Source of the DNA: Schizochytrium sp. TIO01
Lineage: Eukaryota > Sar > Bigyra > Thraustochytrida > Thraustochytriidae
DNA length: 64,000 nt
Direction of reading: 5' to 3'
Assembly: GCA_004764695.1 (NCBI GenBank)
Contig: SMSO01000032.1
Span: 5,627,983 to 5,691,982 of the forward strand
Made by a program: the position numbers and the translations under genes
Shown: positions 12,024 to 22,607 of the stretch, piece after piece
Numbering within the stretch: the stretch's first letter is position 1
How the letters are laid out: every line of letters starts with the position of its first letter
The notes under the pieces: generated by a model
Told to the model about the DNA's origin: nothing
Databases searched by the model: none
Seen by the model: only the letters and a program-made list of their open reading frames with translations

Positions 12024-12461
12024 TGCAGCCCCTGGTCTTATGACAAGTATCAACTAAATATCTTTGATGTTCCTCACTTGTCTGGACCACCATTGTCTCA
12101 AAATCAAGTCAAGGCAGCTTGTTTATACTATCATAAAATAGACTATGAGGTCATATAGAGATAGCCAAGAACTGTGTGGGAACATTTCAAATAACGTTCT
12201 GATGGTTTGAGATTCAGATATACATTTGTACATAATTTTACAGCATAGTTTGTATCGGAACACTCCTTAGAAGTTGAGGGGGTGTCTTTTTAAATGACCT
12301 TTGTTCTTTTTGTTAAGAATATAAGATAAATTATATGCTGCGCTTCATGGTCATTGAGATTCGCAATGAGTAATGCTTCTTGAAATAATGTGGACGCTGC
12401 TTGGAATTGTCTTGATGTTATTACAAATGCCAGTAGAGATTTTCATATTCTACCATACTAA
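12024..12461. other. Short spacer after the dehydrogenase gene
   Basis: A/T-rich 3' region of the dehydrogenase gene. No coding or RNA signal was seen before the Crinkler-type remnant begins in frame after the stop at 12459-12461. Confidence 0.5.
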
Positions 12462-13690
12462 GCCTGTGCTAAATTTTCCAACTTCGACAAACGAGATACC
12501 ATTATCAGAAATGCCGAAGAAGCCGCAATTGAACGAGACGTTACTGTAGAACAAGTTCTCGAACATGAAGTTCTTCATCACGTGCATGGGGATCTTAAGG
12601 ATTACTGGGATCACTTCACGCCAGACAAGTACACGGACGACCAAATCAGAGACTTCAGGTCATCTATTGTACAGGTTTATGTGTACATGCTCCGTATGTG
12701 CGTCTGCTACGGTGTCTTGAGTACGACGGATCGCACTTGGTTTCTGAAACTGGACAAAGACAACAACTTACATGTTTCGCGGGTATTTAATGCCTCTGCA
12801 AACGGGAAAGATTCTGTCAAGCTTGCATACGCTGCTTTTGTTGTCAACCCGTTGAAAGAAGCAAAGCTTCATTTGACAGAGGAGCAACGAGAAAACATCT
12901 TCAATTCTGTTCCGTTTGATGGCGGTAAGGCGATCAAGGATATGAAGGAATGGGAAGACTCATACAACATACTTACCGGCAAAAGTTCTGGTAGCACTGG
13001 TATATTGAACTCAGTGGTCAAAGCAGCAAGGCACATAACAGGTAGAGGTAATAACAATGCTACCCAGAATATGAATACTACCACTTCCTCGAGCGACGAC
13101 GATGAATCGATGATCAAGAAGTTGAAAGCTCTCCAAGACTCACTGCTGTACACTGTTGCACAGTTCCCATATCGAAGCGGAGTTGAAGGTGTCGTTAAGC
13201 AGTACCCGATGGGTCAGTACCCGACCTCGGCGCATACAGTGGCATTCGGTGTCAATTATGTTGTCAAGGTTATGACTCCCAAGAACGACTCTAGGCAGTA
13301 TCAGATGGATGCGATTGCAAACTTCGAGAATGAAATGGCTGTGTATGAGGAACTGCGACCGCTGATGGGCATTTACCCCCGTTCTACTTGTTCGGTGGAA
13401 GGCACATGTTCAACAATTTACTGATTGCAATCTCGTACCACGGTGATGCACTTTCTCAGTTACCGAAAGCGTCGATCACCAGTGAGATCAAGCACAAGGC
13501 GCGTGTAGCACTGTCAGCTGTGCACGAGTATGGCGTTGCGCACAATGATATTCGGTTGAATAACTTTGTCGTTGACCACATTGAAGCGGTGAGGGTGATT
13601 GACTTCGGCATGGCAACGATTGGAGCAAGTGACAAGATGATTGCAGATGACAATGCTGCTTTTGACAAGCTCTTTGCATTTGTTGAATAA
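12462..13690 (+). pseudogene. Broken Crinkler-type gene: nuclease-like domain plus protein kinase
   Basis: An open frame without any ATG starts just after a stop at 12459. A frame break follows near 13376-13380, where a run of five C is one base off, and the product resumes in another frame to 13690. The first part carries the YGVLSTTDRTWFLKL segment, which resembles the PD-(D/E)XK-like region preceding kinases in fungal FunK1 and Crinkler/RHS-type effectors. The second part has a kinase N-lobe (VVKVM) before the break and, after it, the catalytic loop HNDIRLNNFVV and a DFGMA motif. Such proteins in oomycetes and fungi act in the nucleus and relate to mobile-element conflict or host targeting. 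The missing start plus the frame break argue for a 5'-truncated pseudogene; an unseen upstream intron or a sequencing slip in the C run is the alternative. Confidence 0.6.
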
Positions 13691-14534
13691 TAATAATAAA
13701 TCCCAAACAAACGAGCAAAGTTTTAGTTTTAGTTGGAGTCAATCTTTTAAATCGGCGGGACGCGGTGGGACCACACATTTCTGGACAGTAGCGATGGTAG
13801 TACGAGCATGCACGAAAACACTGAGCAACATTGCGCATCTCACCACCATAAGGATTTTGACCAAAAGGGAAGAATTTCGTCGCCACATGCAGGCGCAAAG
13901 CATGCTCTCTCATCTCCCTCCTCAAACAATCCGAGTAAAGCTTGACAGGAACTGTTTCAAATTCACGAGGAAAGCGGTTTATCCATGGGTAATATGCCCC
14001 TACTATACGGTTATAATGATATAGCGACACGCGTTGAGGATAAACAGGATTGATGTTTATCAATGCAGCAGTCCACTTGGAGTCTGAATGAATCGAACTT
14101 TCTACGCAAATATGAGCATCACATGCCCAGTTCGTGATAAGTAGCAACAAGTCTAATAACACATGCACAATACTGAATGACCTACGCACGGTACGATCAT
14201 AACCTTTATGCCCCGTAAAGGAAATCGTGAGAAACCGAGGACGTGCGATGCACACGCACTTTTTTAAGATCGCACGCATTGCTTTTGCATCCAAATCATC
14301 GATAGTAAACGAGAGAAAGAGGAACCTTGTGCTATGTGTACACCGTTCTTCTATCCATTGGTCACTGCATTGTTCGATGTTATCATGGAACGTAAACGAA
14401 AAGCCGTTAATAGCTTGCGATCGTGTACAGAATTCAGATTCTTCAAACACCCGTGTTTTCCTACCGTCGGGTTCGCCCGGGAAAGAATAAGGATCGAGTA
14501 GAGGTACGTGCAATGGTAATACAAACAGTAGCAA
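13488..14534 (-). CDS. Open frame of uncertain reality beside the Crinkler-type remnant
   Basis: A 348-codon frame with reasonably protein-like composition between about 13740 and 14450, but no domain I recognise. Its 3' third overlaps the kinase end of the Crinkler-type remnant on the other strand and is probably just antisense there. A plus-strand frame at 14423-14701 overlaps its 5' end and looks equally protein-like. It may be a decayed gene fragment captured with the effector remnant, or noise. Confidence 0.2.
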   Translation of the reverse strand: MLLFVLPLHVPLLDPYSFPGEPDGRKTRVFEESEFCTRSQAINGFSFTFHDNIEQCSDQWIEERCTHSTRFLFLSFTIDDLDAKAMRAILKKCVCIARPRFLTISFTGHKGYDRTVRRSFSIVHVLLDLLLLITNWACDAHICVESSIHSDSKWTAALININPVYPQRVSLYHYNRIVGAYYPWINRFPREFETVPVKLYSDCLRREMREHALRLHVATKFFPFGQNPYGGEMRNVAQCFRACSYYHRYCPEMCGPTASRRFKRLTPTKTKTLLVCLGFIIIIQQMQRACQKQHCHLQSSCHLLQSLPCRSQSPSPLQCGQRQSYSTEYHCAQRHTRAQLTVLHAPCA

Positions 14535-15896
14535 TCTACGGTCGACGAGACTTTGTGCTCGATACCAGGGGACCCGAAAATTACCAATTCAAGTTCTTCG
14601 AATTCACGATTCATAAAAGTCCTGCTATATACTTGTTCCAACGATTCGGTTTCATACAAAGGAGCGCCACTAAACTGATTCCCAATTGGGCGGATGTGTG
14701 AGACTTACTCACGAAATATTCTCCTTGGAACACCAACATATAGTGAAACTCTCGCAATATTGCGCGGTTTTCAATTCATGAGGCACCAACTCGAAACATC
14801 GTTTAAGTTGCTTCTACATCTCGTGCAAGAAAGAAGAGACCCAGAGTTTCGCCGCCGCGCGGAGCTTGTGTGAATCGGACTCGCTTTAAGGTTTTAACCT
14901 CTTCGCCAACCCACGAGGCACAAGCAAGGGAGCTTCAAATCGCCTTTCTGATAAACAGTCGAAGCATGTGGCACATAACGTTAGGAACTCGGTCATGGTT
15001 TGCTGATCTCGACCTTGGTATGTTCCTTTTTTAATTTGCTGTTGTCCTGAAGGGCATATACTAAGAGTAGCGAACTGAGATACTTGCGAGGTGGTTGTGG
15101 CATGTATATTCTTACGTCCTGCATTTGCGACTACTTATGTCGTTTCTATCGAAGGGTTTCCGCAAAACTTTCTTCTCTTCGTTTGCATATTTCTCGCTTG
15201 GTCGCCTGCAGTGTCAAGGTTCATGTTCATGCTTATGTTTATTTATTTTTTAATATCATTTTCTCTTTTTTTTATTCTTTTTTTTAAAAGAAAATAAAAA
15301 ACGTATTTTAAAAAAACAATTTTAAAAAAAATGCATTCTAAAAAATTAAATTAAAAAAAAAAAATCGAAGCAGAACATCGAGATCCATTGGTCAACCGTA
15401 GCCATCGCCGTGTTGCTGGTGCCGGGTCACACCTTTATCAGACAGAAGCTCACTTACCCAGCCAATTGGTGGCGCGGTTTCGATACCTCGTCCACGAAGA
15501 CTAAAGCGGTGGGCTTGGCCTTCAAGTTAGATTTTTCTCTTTCGCCAGTGCGATGCACTGTTCAACATTTAAATAATAATAAGAAGCAGAAAAATATTTT
15601 TTCTGTTTTGTGCCATTTTGCATTTTGAGAGGGCGATTGCAATCATGGACAATGTACATGGGTGCTCAGTGAGGTCCACGGAGTCCAACCATGAGCAGCA
15701 TGGACTCTTCACGCCGACGACCCCTACCTTCGTGTAACTGGTTTTGTTATAGTCAAAATTCGCATGCTTGCATGTTTCATGAATGAATGAGTGAATGAAT
15801 GTATATATGTACAACAAGAACACGCAATTAAGACAGCAAATAAGCCAACAAGCAGACAACCAGCTGCCTGCATTTGCGATGTTCAAATGATGGCGC

Positions 15897-15927
15897 GAAG
15901 AAGAAGAAGAAGAAGAAGAAGAAGATG
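15897..15927. repeat. AAG microsatellite
   Basis: About ten AAG units in spacer. Confidence 0.9.
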
Positions 15928-16125
15928 AAAAAAAGTCGCTGCTCTCGCAAGGGCGGGAGCCTGATGGCTTTAGGCAAAGAGTCTACAAGAGATGCAGTGA
16001 ACCGTGAACCATGCATGGAAGCGGGCCGACAGCAAAGTGCAAACAGAAGGTACATGGGCACCTGTAGCCTCCAACTTCCCTGCCAGCGAAATCTAACTCT
16101 GTAAAGGAGAGCTGAGGTGGAAATT

Positions 16126-16186
16126 GAAATCAAATCAAATCAGATCAAAACAAAACAAAACAAAACAAAACAAAACAAAACAACTC
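16126..16186. repeat. CAAAA/CAAAT pentanucleotide microsatellite
   Basis: Tandem CAAAT changing into at least eight CAAAA units. Confidence 0.9.
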
Positions 16187-17650
16187 AGTGAATCAGAGCC
16201 GAGCGGACGATGGCGTTAGTTATTTCGAAGTAACTACCTAGCGTAGATACCTACGTAGTGCTTCGCCACACCAGTGGTTCGGTTATGCAGTGTTCAGAAA
16301 ATGGCATCCAGCAGGCAGCTTTGATATTGAGCAATGAGCACTGAGCTGTATAAGAATAGCAGAATCGTGGTTCGCATTTTTGCATCATCTAGTGACGCCA
16401 CGGTGAACAACAGAGCATCTCGGCGAATACCACCAGCTCGTGGCTTTGTCTTGAGGAGTTAGCTTAGCTAGCTCTCTTATCCTCCTCAGGGAACCGGTAG
16501 CGGAAGGTCAAAGCTAGGCCCAGCTCGGAGAAGCCAGCCGTGATGTCTTCAAAGTCAGGAATTAATAAAGAAAGTGTGGCTTGCTCAAGAGATCTTCGTT
16601 ATCAGGTAGGGACCGACCTTAGGGCTACAGATTCAAGACGCTTTGAAGGAATGAGTGGACAGTGACCTCCCTTCAAGTCGAAGTGGCATGAGCATGAATG
16701 AAGAGATGTGCGAGGAAGCGAAGAAAAGGAGTGATGAGTGCATCTATCGGTGGATGTAAGTGCTCATCGAGTAGAAGTCAGAATGCAAGAGCTGGGCTCA
16801 CGTTGTTGAGCGCCGGGGAAGTTACAAACGATTTAAGTTGAACAAATTCGAGAGTTCGCTCTAGTCGCTCCGCAGAGGGGCCTAGTAGTCCAGCTTGAGC
16901 ATTATACTTGAGGTTACGTACCAATGGGAAAGTGAGGAGGAACGCTATTGTTCGAGTTTTGATTTTCTAGTATCTAGATATGCATTAGCTAGTCCTGCGA
17001 GGCTAAGCTTGAGAAAACTTGACTTACAGTGAAGTAAACAGCACCTCATTTCCGAACCTGAAAGAAGGAAGCTTCGTCAGCAGAGCCGAGGGATGGCCAG
17101 TGCTGCGTGAGGCAGCCTCACTTTGTTACAAAAGGCTGCTCACAAGGTCTGCTCATATGGCTCACGGGGTTCTCGCAGCGAACGCCCTTCCCTTCCCTTC
17201 AATTCTATCTTTGCTTGCTTTTCAGGCAGCTTTAGCTCTCAAAGTGCCTACCCCCACGCTCTCTATTAATCTGTCTCCCATCGATCGATGATCACGTAGA
17301 GATGGATGCCCATGGTAATGTCAGAAGCGGGGCACTCTTAAAAACGAAACGAGGTCCCGCGCCTTCTCCACCCTAGCTGCCACTACCACCTAGCTAGCTA
17401 GCTAGCTAACAACCTGGTGGCTGCGCACGAAGAAAGGGTTTCCGGCAAACGAGACTCAGAACTACTCAGTTGGTCGTGGCACGCTCCTGGGACGGTTGCT
17501 GTTCTCTGCTTCAAGTCAAGGCGAGGCAGACCAGCATTAGTGCGGAGTCCCGAGTCCCGAGGCTGGCTCCAGCCGTAGCCAACCAAGCAACCAACAAATC
17601 TAGCTGGCTGGCCAAGGGCTCGGCGGCTCATCATCCTTGAACAGCGAGGC

Positions 17651-17699
17651 ATTTCATTCATTCATTCATTCATTCATTCATTCATTCATTCATTCATTC
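17651..17699. repeat. ATTC tetranucleotide microsatellite
   Basis: About twelve ATTC units in spacer, following a TAGC/CTAG cluster at 17390-17412. Confidence 0.9.
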
Positions 17700-18436
17700 G
17701 AATTCTCCTCAGGTGGGATAGTATGTATATTCTGCACGAAATGCATTAAAATGCATCCACATCCATGTACTTACTTACTTACTATGTACCACGTGCATGC
17801 TTGCATTTCTATGAAAATGCAACCACCCGTGCATCCCGCAGCAGCGAAGAGGCGGGCAGAGTAGAAAATGGGCGGCGCGACACAGAGCGGGAACAGCGTT
17901 GGGCGCGGCTAGGATAGAATAGACGAGGCTGCCTCTTCTTAGTATTCTCTCGCAGCTTCGCCAGGGACCATTCCTTCGCACCGGGAGCTGAGCATTATTG
18001 GAGCTGACGTTGGATGGCACTTTCTAGATTTTTAATTTAAAATATTCTATATCTTTATTTACTTTTTTTTACCTGTTTGCTTTCAAAGGAATGTGCGAAA
18101 CACCGTTGTTTTCTCTGTCGTCTTTCTTGTTCTTGTTTCCCAGATCATGCAGCGAGAGTTGCGCGCAGATACTCGCTCACCTCGATAAGTACGTACCGCG
18201 AGCGGTTGGGGATAAACATATATTTGATGTATGGGCTAAACCCTCGTTGGTTCTTTATTCTTTCAGCCGCTCGCGAAAGGAAAGCATTGAGAAGGAACGA
18301 CGAACTTAAGGTCGAGGAAGAGCGAGCCCGAGTACTTTGCTCCGCAGGTCCGACTGTGGGAGCGTTCGCCTGGAAGCACGCCCTTCAGCCAGAAAGACAG
18401 CCGCCCAAGCCAGTGGAGTGAGTCAGCCAGCAAGCC

Positions 18437-18484
18437 AGACACAGACAGAGAGACAGAGAGACAGACAGATGGATAGATAGCTAG
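18437..18484. repeat. ACAG/GATA-type simple repeat
   Basis: Imperfect CAGA/GAGACA repeats passing into GATA units and then a TAGG cluster. Confidence 0.8.
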
Positions 18485-19557
18485 GTAGATTTACAGCTAG
18501 CTCTACACCATTGCCAAGGTAGTAGTGAGCGGGGATCCTTCACTGCGGGGAGAAAAGGAAGCTGCGGGAACCATACTTTATGTTTCTTTTATTTCTTGTT
18601 CTTCTTCTTTTTTTTCAAGTTCTACTTTTTGTAAAGTCGCGGTTGGCATTGTTGGTTTGTTGCAAAGAGGAAGAAGTTATAGCCCTCGCGACAAAATTGC
18701 ACCATAGATTTGTACATGCCGCAAGTTTGCATTTGATGAGGCAGTTGGCTTATGTCCTCGGGGTCCGTGAACTGTAATTTTGCTGCGTCCGAACATCTGC
18801 CAGAAGCATGGATCATCCGTTGATCGGCCAACAGCAATGTTACCATTGGAAGTGCTTGCAGACAGCCTTTTGCGCAAGCAAGCCGCAGCTTGAAGAATGT
18901 AAGGCGCAGGAAATTCAGGCCCGGGGCTCGTCGAAATCCGAACAATCGTTCCTTTCCTGCATCTTGCATACCTTGGATCCAAGGTAGAGAGCAAAGGTTT
19001 CCCCTCCTCTAGGTTTAGAAACTTGGCGATTTTTGTTGAAGCAGAGCTCGAGAGGCCTTATTTTACTTACTTCCTTGTTGGCTAATTTATTCCCGCTTTC
19101 AAAATCTAGCTCAGCGCAACTCACTTGTTTACGCAAGCCTCTCTGCGACAATGCCGAGGCGGCTCGATATATTTATATGATAAATATGTCTTTATTTTGT
19201 ATTTGTATACTGATTCATATGTTTTGAAGAAAAATGGGGCATGGAAATCAATGATCAGAATTCGGACTCCAAGGTTTAGCTAGCTTACTTTGGACAGTGT
19301 AATCTATATCGGGCTGGCGTTTCTGAGTAAAAACGATGACAAAGTTTACACAGTACCTGACCGGCCTTTGCACACTGAGCTTAAGCCGAATTCTGCAGAC
19401 GGGTGGTTGTCAACAACAACAACAACAACAGCAGCAACATCTCCTTCTAATATTACTAAAAAAAGCTGGGAGACCTTTTAATCTTAATCTTTCGATTCGC
19501 GTGAAATCTCGCCTTCTGAGTTGGAGGGCAACGCTGAAAGAGTCATTTCTACCATAT

Positions 19558-19558
<1 letters not shown>

Positions 19559-19588
<30 letters not shown>
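19559..19588. repeat. AAGC tetranucleotide microsatellite
   Basis: Seven AAGC units. A shorter CAA run lies at about 19412-19440. Confidence 0.9.
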
Positions 19589-21133
19589 ATTAACTATCCA
19601 TTTATTAGATGAAACTGCCTTCCTACAACTGATTCCGGAAAAAGCAGCGCTTACCTTGGAGGAAATGCAACCTCAGGGCGAAGAGGGATCACGTTGAGCT
19701 CGCACGCATGGATTTGGTCGGCCTGAAGTTAATTCCCAACTACGCACACCTAAGCAGTACGTAGTGGTTTGTTTGGACTGTTTGCTCCACCTCATAGGAA
19801 CACTGAGTTTGCTGGTTGACCAAAGGAGAAACACAGCGCATCCTCCGCTTGAGGCGTTTGAAACAATTAGCCTTAGGAGTCAGAGCGTGCATCATCTGCT
19901 GTGTGACATATGAAAGTTGGCGTGAAATGGGCCCTCGCACTCCTGAGCGCCTGGCGGGCACGGGGTTATGACCCGTAGTGGTGGACGTCGCAGCATAAGC
20001 ACGGCACGGCACGGAGGGCGGCCTTTCTTGAGCTGCCCGTGGCTGAGGAAATCTCAAGGAAACCAAGTAACCAATCGCCCTGCTGTTCCAACTTTTATTT
20101 CAGAGTAGACTCCAAGGCTAGACCAAAGGCGGCAGCCCAGTAGCAGATAGTAGGTGGACCCTACGATACGACTCGCGTTTGTAAGAGTGTAAATGGCTTT
20201 CTCTCTTTGTCTTTGAAAGAAATTGGCTCTTGGGGCGCAAAGGGTTTCAGCAAGCTACATCAGTGCATGCGCTTGATGGAAGATGGTCAAGGGCAGAATA
20301 GAACGTTCGTGAAGATGGCCATGTTTTCAATGTCTTGTGCAGGATATGGAGGCGCCAGGCAATGGATACAGAGGAAGGCTTGCTCACGAGACGTTTGGAG
20401 ATGTGCAAGTCAGTCTTGTGGTTCTGCCCAGCGGCTTTTTTTCTGATTGTTTAAGAAGATTATTTCCTCGAGGTTCCCCTCAGGCTTTATTTATTTTTAT
20501 TTATTATTTTCTTCAGACTCACTCGCAGGTTACTTTTTTTTGTTAATTTGTTAATTTGTTAATTCTTTAGTAAGATTGTTTTTTGGTTTTGTTTGTGTTT
20601 TTTTACTCGTGCCCATTTATGAGGGAAAGTTTTCAAAAACTCTGTCAATGAGCAGCTTTGGCCGAAGTAGGCGCCTTCCTTAGTATAGTATATTGTTCTC
20701 GCCAAAATTGTGCTAAAGCTGGTGGGGCGCTACCGACTTGTGTCGAGAAGAGGAAAGGACAATTAAAGGTGTCTGCTTTCATCGATGAAATCTTATTCTT
20801 CCTAACTCATATGCATAATCTAGCATTTGGAAGATAGTGGCGTATGTTCATGCTACTATGCACTGTATTTTGATTATTTTTATTAAGCAGTAATGATTCA
20901 AGTTGTTTCTTGGTTTTCCTTCTCTTTATCCCATCTGTTTTTTGTTTTTCAGGTATCAAGCAAACATTAAAAGGAGAACTTGAGGGGCTAGCCATATCCA
21001 AAGACCAAGATTGGAGGTCAAGCAAATCCGAAACTCAAGCAACAGCAACTAAGGCAAAGGATCTAAAGTCCAAGAGACAACACAAACTCTAGATTTAGGT
21101 AAAGCACCTCAGCTACTACTAATTAATATTGCC

Positions 21134-22177
21134 ATGGCTCCCATGATGAAGTCTGTAGTAGTTGCTCTGGCTGCCCTTGTGGCCCTCATGGGCTCCACTG
21201 AGGCCGTGACCATGCGTGGTCTCAGCGCCATGGAGGACCGTGAACTCGCGACCTCGTCTACTACATGCATTACTTCATGCCAAGAACATGCCGTGCTTCT
21301 TGACTCGGCCAAGGACAAGACTTGCCTAACTCAGTATTCTGACTGCAAGTGCCAGCTCCCCACCCTTGGCAACGGGTACTGCAAGGGCGCTGTCAAGACT
21401 GTGCAAACCGGCACCTACACTGCCACTTGCGAGCAGACTTTGACTCCATGCTCGGCATCCCCGACCTCTTCTGTGACTCAACCGGTTACCTCCTCCATGG
21501 AGTGCATCTCAAGCTGCCCGGCTAACAGTGTTGTGAAGGACGCTGCTAAGAACAAGAGCTGCCTCAACCAGATCACTGACTGCAGCTGCACTCTGCCCAA
21601 GCTCGGCAACGGCTACTGCTCTGGTGCCGTGAAGGGCGTCATTACTGGATCTAACACTATGCGCTGCGATCAGACTTTGACTCCATGCACAGCAACCCCG
21701 ACCTCTTCTGTGACTCAACCGGTCACCTCCTCCATGGAGTGCATCTCAAGCTGCCCGGCTAACAGTGTTGTGAAGGACGCTGCTAAGAACAAGAGCTGCC
21801 TCAACCAGATCACTGACTGCACCTGCACTCTGCCCAAGCTCGGCAATGGCTACTGCTCTGGTGCCGTGAAGGGCGTCATTACTGGATCTAACACTATGCG
21901 CTGCGATCAGACTTTGACTCCGTGCGCTAGCACCCCCTCGTCTCCTCCGACTGTGAGCCCCACACCCTTCCCGACCAAGTGCATCCGCAAGTGCCCCCGC
22001 AAGTCCATTCGCACTGAAGCCAGCGCTGGCAAGACTTGCATCAACCAGATGACCGACTGTGTCTGCCAGCTCCCGGCCAACAGCAATCCTCTCTGCACTG
22101 CTCACGTCCAGACAATTCAGACTGGAACCAACACGATGAAGTGCCAGCAGAGCAAGACCTGCACCAAGTCTGGCTAA
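21134..22177 (+). CDS. Secreted protein with four 8-cysteine repeats
   Basis: 347 residues. A signal peptide (about 1-24, hydrophobic VVVALAALVALMG, cleavage after STEA) is followed by a short propeptide-like stretch and four modules of about 65-79 residues. Each module has eight cysteines in the same order: C-x3-C, then single cysteines in the K[ST]C, DC and C[TQ]LP contexts, then YC (LC in module 4), C[DEQ]Q and a final C. Modules 2 and 3 are near-identical, with a 237-bp DNA period. They contain Asn-Lys-Ser sequons and are joined by Thr/Ser/Pro/Val linkers suited to O-glycosylation. I recognise no named family. The architecture fits a cell-wall, adhesive or defence-type extracellular protein with four disulfides per module. 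A functional guess beyond secretion is unsupported. Single exon; an in-frame ATG four codons later (Met5) is possible. Confidence 0.85.
   Translation: MAPMMKSVVVALAALVALMGSTEAVTMRGLSAMEDRELATSSTTCITSCQEHAVLLDSAKDKTCLTQYSDCKCQLPTLGNGYCKGAVKTVQTGTYTATCEQTLTPCSASPTSSVTQPVTSSMECISSCPANSVVKDAAKNKSCLNQITDCSCTLPKLGNGYCSGAVKGVITGSNTMRCDQTLTPCTATPTSSVTQPVTSSMECISSCPANSVVKDAAKNKSCLNQITDCTCTLPKLGNGYCSGAVKGVITGSNTMRCDQTLTPCASTPSSPPTVSPTPFPTKCIRKCPRKSIRTEASAGKTCINQMTDCVCQLPANSNPLCTAHVQTIQTGTNTMKCQQSKTCTKSG
21461..21934 (+). repeat. Two near-identical 237-bp coding repeats
   Basis: The unit at 21461-21697 is repeated at 21698-21934 with only scattered base changes. It encodes modules 2 and 3 of the cysteine-rich protein, a recent in-frame duplication. 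Confidence 0.85.
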
Positions 22178-22607
22178 TTAAGTACATATGCCGCTCGTTA
22201 GTAGTACCCAGCAGCACTATCTTAGTTTCCGATTCACCAAAGTATTATAGTCCCTCATGGATTGACCATAAGTCATGAATTTCCTTTTTTCTATTTCTGA
22301 AGTATTTTCTAGTTCTTCACCTTTCTAACCTAGTTTTGATGAAGTAGAACAGTCCGCTGGGTTTACCTCATGGTTAGAAAACTCTTTCACCAGCGCGTGT
22401 AGCTAGCTGGATATAGATACATGATTTCGTGCATAAAATAGTACGTTACGTAGGTCATGTACATTTGTAATATGGATTGCTAACCTATCGCAAAAACATT
22501 GGCACAAGCCAATCTCCGAACAAACTTGACTTATTTCTTTATAGATCTCTTTGTACTTCGAAGTGGTGATAGTGGTGATAGGTGGTTGAGAGCGGCACAG
22601 CAAATAG
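22178..22607. other. Convergent 3' spacer
   Basis: Lies between the 3' ends of the cysteine-rich gene (+) and the P450 gene (-). Nothing further seen. Confidence 0.6.

Larger units (their letters stand above)
14535..21133. other. 6.6-kb repeat-rich spacer
   Basis: No convincing gene. It contains A/T homopolymer-like stretches (15240-15365), several microsatellites listed separately, and many TAGG/CTAG clusters (16233-16258, 17390-17412, 18476-18505). The last ~200 bases are probably promoter and 5' UTR of the cysteine-rich protein gene. Purine/pyrimidine-biased stretches near 18560-18620 and 20460-20600 give no reading frame of interest. Confidence 0.5.

Noticed and set aside
18077-18421. 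114-codon plus-strand frame in the repeat-rich spacer
   Set aside because: Overlaps an alternative frame, lies beside simple repeats and has no domain or sensible start context.
21746-22105. Minus-strand frames over the cysteine-rich gene, themselves repeated
   Set aside because: The repetition comes from the 237-bp coding duplication on the plus strand.
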